DNA of 64,000 nt from Simmondsia chinensis (lineage: Eukaryota; Streptophyta; Magnoliopsida; Caryophyllales; Simmondsiaceae), in NCBI GenBank assembly GCA_018398585.1, contig JAGTTD010000008.1, positions 1,996,501 to 2,060,500 on the forward strand. Direction: 5' to 3'. Under the pieces are notes generated by a model. The model ran no database searches and was not told the origin of the DNA. It saw only the letters and a program-made list of their open reading frames with translations. Positions 54,951 to 64,000 of this stretch are shown piece by piece (within the stretch, counting starts at the first letter, position 1; every line of letters starts with the position of its first letter). A program made the position numbers and the translations under genes.

Positions 54951-56035
54951 GTAATTTATTCGAATAAGATTAAATTACCAAAGTGGCATATTCTGCAAAA
55001 AAAATTACCAAAATGGCATAGTTGAAAAAATATTTACCAAAATGGCACACTTTACTGTAGCGTCAATAGAAAACGCCGTTTCAAACGGCGTTCGTTGAGC
55101 GGTCGGAGGCGTCACCTAACGGACGCCGTTATACGGCCTCCGTACGCCGTTAGACCACTCACTTTGTATAAAGTAGAAAAAATTAACAATCCTCCTAACT
55201 TAATTAACAATAAAATGATAAAATAAAGTAGAAAAAAAATTTAGTAGAGTTACATTATTTAATGTATAAAGTAATAAAAAGGGAAAAAATACACTGTAAT
55301 AATAGATTACAAAAACCCCCTGATGTAATAAAAAAGGGTGTCGATATGATCCGAGATATGTTGCGTTAATCCAAACTGACGCAACACTCTATCAGGGCAA
55401 TGCAGCTCTACAATGCCAAAGCATATCATTGGTCCCTGATGTCGCCAGATATGACTCAACGAACGCCGTTTCAAACGGCGTTTCCTATTGATGCTACAGT
55501 AAAGTTTGCCATTTTGGTAAATATTTTTTCAACTATGCCATTTTGGTAATTTTTTTTTGCAAAAGGTGCCATTTTGATAGAGTGTTGCGTCAGTTTGGAT
55601 TAACGCAACATATCTCGGATCACATCGAAACCCTTTTTTATTACATCAGGGGGTTTTTGTAATCTATTATTACAGTGTATTTTTTTCCTTTTTATTACTG
55701 TATACATTAAATAATGTAACTCTACTAAATTTTTTTTCTACTTTATTTTATCATTTTATTGTTAAATAAGTTAGGAGGATTGTTAATTTTTTCTACTTTA
55801 TACAAAGGTGTGTGGTCTAACGGCGTACGGAGGCCGTTTAACGGCGTCCGTTAGGTGTCGTCTAACGGAAACGGCGTCCGTTAGGTGACGCCTCCGACCC
55901 TCAACGAATGCCGTTTGAAACGGCGTTTTCTATTAATGCTACAGTAAAGTGTGTCATTTTGGTAAATATTTTTTTAACTATGCTATTTTAATAATTTTTT
56001 TTATACAATATGTCACTTTGATAATTTATTCGAAT
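54950..56035. mobile_element. Large nested foldback element with AACGGCGTT hairpins
   Basis: The left arm (ATTACCAAAGTGGCATATT, TTACTGTAGCGTCAATAG, AACGCCGTTTCAAACGGCG, CTAACGGACGCCGTTA) and right arm (GAAACGGCGTTTTCTATTA, GCTACAGTAAAGTGTGTC, TGTCACTTTGATAATTTA) are inverted. A third end copy lies in the middle (about 55455-55565: AACGCCGTTTCAAACGGCG, CTACAGTAAAGTTTGCC). So one complete element of about 610 bp (54950-55565) is joined to an inverted partial copy. Confidence 0.7.
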
Positions 56036-56171
56036 AATTAAGTGTACAGAAAACCTCAAACTGATCGTACAGGCTCTTAAATTCAGGGCATATGATTATG
56101 CTCACTTTTGTTTCTTATGCCTCTCATCTCAACTCATTCCGTTCATATTTTTTTTATAGTTAGCTTGTGGC

Positions 56172-56712
56172 TAGGATGGCAATGGGGCGGGACGGGTCGG
56201 GTCGGATGTGGGGGGTATCTCCTTTATATTTGTATTTGTTATTCAAATTTTATACCCGTATTTGCCTCATTTTCCGCAACGGGTATGAAGTGGATACCCG
56301 TACCCACCCCGGCGGGTACAAACTCATACCCGTACCCGTCCCATCACCCGTGGGTATCCAACAGGCATGCATTACCCGCTCCGTACCCTCTCTAATATGA
56401 GTAGAAAATGATTATCTATACCGGATCATATTAGTTATTTAATACTACTTTTAAAGATCAATTATATTTTTTTATAACATTGATTAACAATTTGGGTTAT
56501 TAAATTTAAACACGTATTTTTTTAATTTGAAGCTTAATTATGTACAAAATAAAGCGGGTATGAGGTGGAGCGAGGCGGGTATGGAGCGGGGTGGGGCGGG
56601 TACAAAACTATATCCGTACCCGTCCCGTACACCGAACCCGTACCCACTACCCGCCCCATACGGGGCGGGTACCCACAGGTAGCGGGTTTTATATGCCCCA
56701 TTGCCATCCCTA
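56172..56712. mobile_element. hAT MITE, copy B, with 8-bp TSD
   Basis: CTTGTGGC at 56164-56171 and 56713-56720. Ends TAGGATGGCAATGGGGCGG and CCCCATTGCCATCCCTA. Arms are rich in GGGTA/TACCC. Same family as 36096-36650. Confidence 0.92.
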
Positions 56713-57268
56713 CTTGTGGCTGGTTTAATTTTTTAATAATTTAAAATTATAATAAAAATTAGTTAAATATAGGATTATTTATATTTTACTAATCTAACCT
56801 TTTTGGTAATTATAAAAAAGACCTTAATATTTTGGAATTATTAAAAAGAACCTCGAGGTTTTATCATTTTAATAAAAAGGACCCTCTCCGGTTATCTGCC
56901 GTTATTTTGAAAGTTTTTTGGGCCATCTGATTTATTTCGTTTCGATCTGAATTTGCATGATAATTACCGTGAAAATTTTTGGACCACTCAGAATCATTAT
57001 TTTTCCCGTTTTGAAAAGCAAGTTATTTACCCTTATTTGCCGGAGAGAGTCTTTTTTATTAATACAATAAAATCTCGGGGTCCTTTTTAATGATTCCAAA
57101 ACGTCAGGTTCTTTTTATAATTACCAAAAAGATCAAGGTAGTAAAATGTAAATAACTCTTAAATATATGATTGTGTTTAATTAACAAAAAAGATATTTTT
57201 ACATCTCTTTTACAATTTAAATAGAAAGATAAAAAAATTTGTTTTTATAATTAAGCATAAAAAGATGT

Positions 57269-57475
57269 TGTTAAGAGTAAGAACTCAACGTATGAGTTAA
57301 AAAGTGAAACCCACGTAGAAGTGGTGAGAGTGAATAAATCAATTTATAAGACTAGTGGATTACTTCACCTATTGTGAACTAGTTTTAAGATGGAACCCCG
57401 CTAGGTTTTATACGTGGATCTCGTATATTCCAACTCCGTGGGTCAAGCAGAAAAGGTTTGGCGAAAATTTTAACA
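57269..57475 (+). mobile_element. Solo LTR of the TRIM that forms the BIR3-like intron
   Basis: GATGT at 57264-57268 and 57476-57480. Starts TGTTAAGAGTAAGAACTC, holds AAGACTAGTGGATTACTTC, ATACGTGGATCTCGTATATT and CCAACTCCGTGGGTC, and ends AAAATTTTAACA. Confidence 0.75.
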
Positions 57476-57708
57476 GATGTAAAATTGGATATTTTTCACA
57501 ACTTATTTGAAAAAAAAATGCTTCAAAAGGACTATTAACATTAAATCTTCACCACTATGACATGTTTTTACTTGTTATCACAACCCTACTTACCACCACC
57601 CATTTTGCACCCATGCGTACTCTCCACTATTATAATCAACTATTATCATTATTATCTCATATCTACTATTATTAATAGTTTTTACCTTATTAAGTCATTT
57701 TTTAAATT

Positions 57709-57762
57709 TCCGGTCCCTGCTTATGCGGGAGACCTGGGAGGCACTGAGTCTGTTGTTGTTGT
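57709..57762 (+). mobile_element. 54-bp tail-only SINE insertion with 17-bp TSD
   Basis: AAGTCATTTTTTAAATT (57692-57708) and AAGTCATTTTTCAAATT (57763-57779) flank CCCTGCTTATGCGGGAG, ACCTGGGAGGCACTGAG and TCTGTTGTTGTTGT. Confidence 0.88.
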
Positions 57763-57796
57763 AAGTCATTTTTCAAATTATAATAGATAAGTTTAT

Positions 57797-58580
57797 TGTC
57801 GTGATCCTAGCCATGACATGGTCCAACGCATCAGCTGGGGCAGCAAACAAATAAAAGATAAGTCGTTCTTGGGTGTTGACGAGGAAGGCCTAGCGACGGA
57901 ACCAAGACAAGGCCAGCTCGCAACCGGGTCCGTGTCAGGGTCGCAAAGGCTCACGGCCAGGGGTTGTGCCCAGTTCGCAGCCAGGGCGTGTTAAGGGGTG
58001 CAGCCAGGCAGTGTCAGGGCCTTGTCCTCAACACCCGATAGCCAAGCCCAGGCACCCGATAGTGTTGTTGGGCTGTCTTTGAGCTTTACCGGTTATCACA
58101 GGTCATTCTAGCGGTCCAAAAGGCGCGCCCTTACCTGGAAGAGTCTAGAAGCATCTAGAAATAACAAGGAGGACGCTCCTCCAACCGTTTTTCCCTCCAA
58201 ATATTTGAATAATTCCCTTTTTCCGCCATTATTTAAATTGTTGGTTATTTCCCGCCATTTTATTTGAATAATTCAAATTGTAATAGTTTAGGAAGCTTCT
58301 AGAATAAATTGTTAGATTTCTTTAAGTAGAAGAGCTTATGCTTGTAATGATCATCAAATGAAATATAAAAGAATTCAAGAGATCAAACTCTTAATTTTCT
58401 CATCTGACACTTTCTTTATTCTTTCTCTCATCTAACTTCTAATTCTTTTCCTCATCTAAGTCTAAATTCACATTCTTTTCTCATTTCAAACTCTCCAAAC
58501 TCTATCTTTCTCAACTCAATTCATTAATTCACGTTCCCAGTCCTATCCGAAACAGAGTTACGAATCCAAGGAACGTGACA
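57797..58580 (+). mobile_element. Solo LTR (784 bp)
   Basis: TG...CA ends (TGTCGTGATCCTAGCC ... GGAACGTGACA) with TTTAT / TCTAT flanks. The 5' part is GC-rich. AATGAAATATAAAAGAATTC near 58360 may be the TATA site, and a CT-rich R/U5 follows. Probably Ty3-type, judged only by LTR style. Confidence 0.7.
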
Positions 58581-59440
58581 TCTATTTTTTAAACTTATAT
58601 CCAAATACTTTATTTTGTAAAGAATATATTTCTGTACTGCACAATTAAGCACTTCATTAAAAATTTACATATCTTAAATAGACTGATCTTATTGAAACAG
58701 ATAAGTTGAAATAAGTTGAACCAAACGCACCTTTAGCACTATTGTTATGGTAATTTTTGTTAATGCTGTGTCAATTTATAAAGAGTTTTAATTCTTTTTA
58801 TGTTGAAATTATCTTAGTATTAATAAAAATTGTCCAAACAATAATATTAACATTTTTTTATATATAGTTTTGAATAATGAAAATAGAAATATATTTTCTC
58901 AAAAATTATTAAGGAATGAAGTATCAAATAAGAGCTTAACTTAAGTATGATTGTACCATTATGCTAAAATCAATTTTAAAGTCTAGATTTGATTTACTGG
59001 ATAAAGAAAAATTGCTTAAAAAAAGGATTAATTACACTTTACATATTCGAGATTTAGTAAAACAATATTTTAAATTATTTTTTTCAAATATCAAATATTA
59101 AAATATAATTAGCCAAAAAGAAAATCATACAAACACAATTTTAGTATGAAATACCTCTTGAAAAAGTAGTTATGTAATAAGTTTTCTTATATTATACATT
59201 ATCACTCATAATTAAAGAAAATAAATTTAAATAATATATTGTAAACATTAAAATATATATATTAATATAAATAGTCCACGTATTAGCTAATAGTGTAATA
59301 TGTAATGGTTTATTTAAAATGTGTTTAAGCTGACATGGATACCTGCACTGATCAAGTGGTACTTGTGTGCAATGTTGGTGGAAAATTTTAGAAGCGAGTG
59401 CAGTGTACACTATTTTTTAATGTAATTTGGGTGGTGTGCT
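58581..59440. other. AT-rich spacer
   Basis: No gene or clear element. Short minus-strand frames have AT-driven composition. Confidence 0.4.
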
Positions 59441-59639
59441 GCAAAAGAAATGGGATCATCTTTTAAAGAGAGTCGTGGTCTACAGAGGATCTATTTTGGA
59501 GCATTTGAATACGACTGGGCTTTTGGATGAACACTTGGTGCAAGGACTTCCCGTATAAGCCCGCAATTTGGGTTTTGAAGCTAGTATCAAGTCCGAGCAT
59601 GATTATTCTCTAATGTTTTCTTTTCACTTTGGCTTAGCT

Positions 59640-60065
59640 AATATGGACACTTCCCTTATGAAAAGAGTCCATCAATCAACCGTTTTGTGCCCCTTAAATT
59701 CTGTAATAGGTCTTGTATAAGTTAAGACTGGAGACTGGTGATCTCCAAAAGCCGTCCATTTTATGGATGAAGTTCTTGATATGTAATGGTGGTGACTCTC
59801 GGGCTCTCGGGAGTACAGAAACCTGCAGATAGGAATCTATTGTGCCATTGTTTGGTAAACAACGAGAGATAGAGTGTGAGTGAGAAACACTATTGTAATA
59901 CCTCGGTTAACATAGTGAAATATTGTTCCTCCTTCTCTGTGGACGTAGGCTTCAACTAAACCACGTAATTCCGGTGTCTAAACTATTCCCCCAATCCCTT
60001 TAATATGATTGTTATTTCGATATGTGCTTTAGTGTTGGGTCCTAACAACTAGTATTAGAGCAGGA
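59640..60065 (+). mobile_element. Copia-like LTR 3' part with worn primer site
   Basis: GTGAGAAACACTATTGTAAT, TCTCTGTGGACGTAGGC and AAACCACGTAATTCCGG are typical of Copia LTR R/U5. AACAACTAGTATTAGAGCAGG follows, a mutated initiator-Met primer site. No internal coding region seen. Confidence 0.5.
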
Positions 60066-60111
60066 TCAATTGTTGTGAAGTTTATAATAATATAGACCTC
60101 ATATACGTAAA

Positions 60112-60338
60112 CTCTTGAAGAGGGTACTAACACGCCACCATCGGATCCCATTAAAACTCTAAGGTTAAGCGTGCTTGGACGAGAGTAGTATAAGAATAGG
60201 TGACCTCCTGGGAAGTCTTCACCCTCTGTTTGGGAGAATTCGGAAACATCCTCTCTTCAGGGTAATACCCTGAAAGGGGAAGGCTGAGTACATCCGCCCT
60301 CTCAGGCCCTACTTAAGGAGAGTCCTTCAGACACTGAA
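60112..60338 (+). mobile_element. 5S-headed SINE, copy 11
   Basis: CTTGAAGAGGGTACTAACAC, CGGATCCCATTAAAACTC, TTAAGCGTGCTTGGACGAG, GTGACCTCCTGGGAAGTC, GAAACATCCTCTCTTCAG, AAGGCTGAGTACATCCG, and an end near GACACTGAATAT followed by AT repeats. Confidence 0.85.
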
Positions 60339-61120
60339 TATATATATATATATATTTTTTATATGTTAACTATTTAATTTAGATACAAAGGCTCGATAAA
60401 ATTTAACAGCATATTCCTAGTTTTAAGCATGGGAATACGTGCCTCAAAATTGACGTGTAGCTGATAAAAGCAAACGGGGAAAAAGATGGTCTGATGGTGC
60501 ACAGTTTGCGTCACCCAAGCTATCGATCTATGATTCCGAATACCAGTTGGATCGGATATATCTTCAAGCAATCGTTTGAGGCTCTAAAATTTTAAAGACT
60601 CCAAATTTTTATATTAATAAATTTTATAATTAAAATTATTAAAATTTATTATATTATAAACTTCTTTTAAAATTATAACATAAGGTCCCGAAAATACGAG
60701 GACCGATGACATCCTCCAAATCTTATAATATTTTTGATATTTGAAAGTAATTAAGGGGAGAGAGAGAGAGAGTTGTTTCAGTTTCTCTACTTGCCCAAGT
60801 CATCAGAGATTCTCTGCTCATCCCACCCTGATTCCATGCCTATTAAATCACATAAAGTTGATGGCCTAATGCCATCGGAAATGTTATTTTAATATCTATA
60901 ATTCGCAATACGAAAAAGACACACCTGTAATCGACTAAATATCGATAATAGTATTACAAGCGCTTTTTTATATAGGTTGTGTCAAATATAAATCGATCTT
61001 TTTGAAATAACACTTTTTACAAAGTGCTGAGATAATAAGTATTTTTGAAAAAAGCAGTTTTTTACAGTAATGGAAAAGAGATCCTTGATTTGTTATTTGT
61101 GAGAAATTTGGACAAATCTG
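60339..61120. other. Spacer
   Basis: (GA)n near 60758, AT-rich otherwise. No gene seen. Confidence 0.4.
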
Positions 61121-61810
61121 ATATGCTCTGATACCAATTTGTGAGAAAATTAGTACCTACTTAATGCGGAACTTAATACTCCGAGAACAGGATTCGATTC
61201 AAATACTGTAACAAACAAGAGAAGTAAACAAAAGATAAAAGAGAACAAACGAAGAACGTAGAGATTTACGTAGAAACTATCTTCAATCGAGAGGAAAAAA
61301 AACTACAGGCGGAGATGGAGATTCTTTATTGAGTATGAATAATAGAAAAATTACAACGACACTTCCTCTGAACGAAATCTATGGAGAATTACTGAATCAC
61401 TCCAACTCAACTCTAGTAATGCTCTCAAACGAATGATGACGGCGGCTCTCTTTGATTGGATCCCTAAAACAGAAGCCCTAAACCCATATTTATACTAAAC
61501 GTCTAGAGTACGCAAAAAATGACTCCCGATCGATCGGGTGGGGCCCGATCAATAGGCCCCTCTTCTGCAGCCTTTCTTGACTTTTTCTCCAACATTGCTC
61601 TCCGATTGATAGGTTGTACCACCAGATCGATTGGCTTGCTTACGGCAAGACTCATGACTAAATTATATAAATTTGAGACGTATTCCAAACATTATGACCA
61701 TTTTTTGCCCCAGTCTAACCTGAATCCGATCCATCAATCAGCTGGACCTGTATATAAAATGGATCAATGGTCCAATCGGGTCACGTATTTCCTCTTCTAA
61801 ACTCGACACA
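61120..61810 (-). mobile_element. LTR with initiator-Met primer site
   Basis: On minus the LTR ends TTTTCTCACA at 61140 and is followed by AATTGGTATCAGAGCATATC. GTTTAGTATAAATATGGG near 61487 is a TATA site. The 5' end may be TGTGTCGAGTTTAGAAG at 61810, unproven. The short GGGCCCGATC-containing frames are part of this LTR. Confidence 0.5.
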
Positions 61811-62299
61811 CCTCGACCTGTTTGTACACAAACCCGACCCATGTCAACCTATTCACACAAACATTCGGACATGTCAATCTGGGTAAATCTATTACCCATC
61901 GACAATGATGCAAATCCTATTAGAAGACAATTTCTACTTAGACCTACATCATCTACCGTTAACTTAGTGAAGGATTACTACTCAGATTTATATCTTCTAC
62001 AGCTATATTATCCTTAAATCTGTATCGTTTGTAACTAATTTATCTTTATATCTATATCTGTACTGTCTAAATTATCGATATTTTTGTATGTTTTATAAAA
62101 ACCTTATTAAAAATTCAAATAAATAAAATTATACATGCAGCTCCTTTTCATCATCTAAGCTACAAAAGTCCAAAGCCTGAGGCACCAATGGGATAATAAA
62201 TGAAGTTCCAGTTGTTGACAATCACATCTTGGCTAGTGTTCATGCTTAGTGGTTCATCTACATTATTTAATATTTAAATATCTGGCTAATAATTTTTAG

Positions 62300-62520
62300 T
62301 GTTATTTATGTCAAAGGTTCTGATACTTTGTTTATTGTGCCAGTTTAGTATTTATACTTTTAATTGTGTCAATAACAACAACAACAAACCCAGTGCCTCC
62401 AAGGGCTCTCGCAAAAGCAGGGTCTGGGGGGTATACTTTTAATTGTATCAATTTAGTCTTTATACAATTCAAAATGTGTCATGTTAGGAGGAGACCGCCC
62501 ACTGCTCCAGTTACGAGATG
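62300..62520. mobile_element. MITE fragment interrupted by a SINE
   Basis: GTTATTTATGTCAAAGGTTC, ACTTTGTTTATTGTGCC, then, after the SINE, AATTTAGTCTTTATACAATT, following the order in 51643-52016. Confidence 0.6.
62373..62431 (-). mobile_element. 59-bp tail-only SINE insertion with 20-bp TSD
   Basis: A 20-bp repeat TATACTTTTAATTGTGTCAA (one mismatch in the right copy) lies at 62353-62372 and 62432-62451. The insert is TAACAACAACAACAAACCC, AGTGCCTCCAAGGGCTC, AAGCAGGGTCTGGGGGG. Confidence 0.9.
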
Positions 62521-62550
62521 CAAACAGCTCCATACTATGTTAAGAAGGAG

Positions 62551-62577
62551 AGGGAGAGGGAGAGGGAGAGGGAGAGG
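62551..62577 (+). repeat. (GGGAGA)n hexanucleotide repeat
   Basis: Four to five GGGAGA units. The Arg-Gly frame over it is a repeat artefact. Confidence 0.7.
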
Positions 62578-63005
62578 CAGGCCAAAGAAGAGATAGTTTG
62601 AGACGATCCAACAATACCTCATTCACCTAAACCTACAGAAGAAGATGGCCTTAGGTAGAGCTTGTTGGAGAGTGAGCATAGGGGTAGTCGAGGTAGCAAC
62701 TTAAAGTTTAAATATATAGTTTTAAAATTTTCCAAGGTTCAAACTTCAAATGAATGACGATTTGAAAGGGGGAAGGCAGATGGGGAGAGGCATGGGGTGC
62801 ATGTGAGGGTATATTGCAAGAATACAAATCCTTTTGTCCATGTTAGGCTTTGTGTCGTTCTTTTCATTTCTTGGATAAGGCTCCCTCCCATGTTGGCCAT
62901 ATCATTAAGCTAAACGAGTCGAGCTCGGGTCCTGTAAAACTTGAGTTTGGAGGCTAGCGAGTATAAATGAGCTTAAATAAGTTATATTCGATGAATGTTA
63001 TTGTC

Positions 63006-63262
63006 CAGAACCAACTTTTTTGAAAGTTTAAGCTGATGGATGACGGCTCATGAATGATTTTATACTCTAACATATTTCAGCAAGCAAATGCCTACTGGGT
63101 TGCAGCATAGATAATGTACAGGTCCACCTCGTGGATTGTTGGAATTCAAACTCGCGATCTATCCATCAAGAAAGTTATGGTATTATGTCAAATTTTTTTT
63201 TTTTTTTTTTAAAGTTTAGGATGATGGATGAAAGCTTATGAAGAATTTTGTGCTCTAAAAAC
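63006..63262 (-). mobile_element. TRIM copy, degenerate
   Basis: AAGCTGATGGATGACGGCTC and ATGATTTTATACTCTAACAT at one end; TTTAGGATGATGGATGAAAG and AATTTTGTGCTCTAA at the other. Same order as 32681-32978. Confidence 0.6.
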
Positions 63263-63844
63263 TATGAAAACCAAACCAAATATGCTTGATAGAGCCGTAT
63301 TCAATCCTAATTGAGTGAGTCTAGTTCAAAGCTCAAACGAGCTTATATAAGATATCATAACTTACGCGAAACTCTTTGAGTTAGGTTCGAGCTTAAAAGA
63401 GTATAGTTCAACTTAGCTTATGGCAATTAGCTTCAAGCTTAATGAGCTTGGCTTTGTTCATCTCGAACTCAGAAATTGCCCACGTATATACATATGGAGA
63501 AAACCGTGTTTATAGATTCTTCGATTGAACTTTCTTTGTGTTAGTTTGACACAACAAGGTTCTGCAAGCATCTTAATACTATATTGAGCCACAACTAAAA
63601 TCAATGCGTAACCATGCAGGAATATGGAGAGCATTGGTTGTCTGCCTACATTTAGCCCCTTAGATTCGAATAATGTTCACTATAATTACGCTTTGATCAG
63701 TATTGTTCACTGCGTTATTGTGGACCATCTTCAAAGCTAGCCCCATGCACGCCTGGATTTGATTATGGTGCGCGGTTGAGGCTTTGGATTTGAGATTCGA
63801 TTTCTGATTTTATTTTGCATTCCTTCTTCCATTAGAAGATACTG

Positions 63845-64000
63845 TGTACTCTCTAAGACTCCACATGCGAGTCTAATTGAATCCCACATTAAAGTTGTGA
63901 GTGAGAAGAGATCAATATATATATAAGCCTAGTAGGATAATTATTCCACTTAATGTCAATTGATTTTACGATGAAATCCGACTTAAGCATGTGGATCTCA
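63845..64000 (+). repeat. TGTTAA-type LTR repeat, cut by the window end
   Basis: AGACTCCACATGCGAGTCTA, TTGAATCCCACATTAAAG, GTGAGTGAGAAGAGATC, AAGCCTAGTAGGATAATTA, CTTAAGCATGTGGATCTCA: the conserved first two thirds of the LTR. Confidence 0.65.

Noticed and set aside
2363..60338. The 5S-like stretches as genuine 5S rRNA genes
   Set aside because: They are dispersed, in both orientations, joined to a constant non-5S body and flanked by target duplications. The 5' third is altered in most. Plant 5S genes lie in tandem arrays with spacers.
62366..62596. Arg-Gly-rich protein (RGRGRGRGRPKKR)
   Set aside because: It is a translation of a (GGGAGA)n repeat joined to a SINE and MITE fragment, with no start context or family match.
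1..64000. CRISPR arrays, operons, phage or plasmid features, organelle DNA insertions
   Set aside because: None seen. Gene structure and repeats are those of a plant nuclear genome, and repeats with regular spacing (31.8-32.6 kb) are palindromic transposon arms.

Overview
This is nuclear DNA from a flowering plant, a eudicot with a repeat-rich genome. The genes carry GT-AG introns, intergenic DNA is AT-rich, and plant-type L1 LINEs, TRIMs, hAT MITEs, foldback elements and SINEs fill most of the 64 kb. I read four protein-coding genes with exon structures that stay in frame: (1) a BIR3-like leucine-rich-repeat receptor kinase on the minus strand (1-2018, cut by the window edge inside the kinase domain); (2) CCB4, a chloroplast cytochrome b6 haem-attachment factor, on the plus strand (8 exons, 9377-13664, 294 aa); (3) a GT92-family Golgi glycosyltransferase of the At1g27200 type on the minus strand (2 exons, 23482-25772, 590 aa); (4) a TORTIFOLIA1-like microtubule-associated protein on the minus strand (4 exons, 43791-48663, 693 aa).

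From memory of the Arabidopsis gene map, the gene set matches two paralogous Arabidopsis segments at once: At1g27190-At1g27200-At1g27210 (BIR3, GT92, TORL3) and At1g59840-At1g59850 (CCB4, TORL4). The window therefore looks like the unfractionated ancestral order, stretched by transposons.

The rest is mobile DNA. The most striking component is a short retroposon of about 235-255 bp. Its head is a 5S rRNA sequence with the 5S internal promoter elements, and its body ends in a TTG-rich or T-rich tail. I count eleven 5S-headed copies and eight tail-only copies. Several are bounded by perfect 10-20 bp target-site duplications, so this behaves as a 5S rRNA-derived SINE and not as 5S genes or as the LTR element Cassandra.

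The second notable point is the single intron of the BIR3-like gene. It is exactly one TRIM-type LTR element (733-1707) plus its 5-bp target duplication. The duplicated bases supply the GT donor, and the element end plus the next base supplies the CAG acceptor, so splicing would restore the coding sequence precisely. This is a candidate intron born from a retrotransposon.

Other elements include a decayed L1 LINE (14982-20440), complete TRIMs with initiator-Met primer sites, two copies of one hAT MITE with perfect 8-bp duplications, tandem foldback elements (5421-7690), a foldback element built of CGCGG-type palindromes around a gene-like core (31739-32658), a solo LTR (57797-58580), and homopolymer G/C runs of 44, 28 and 22 bases.
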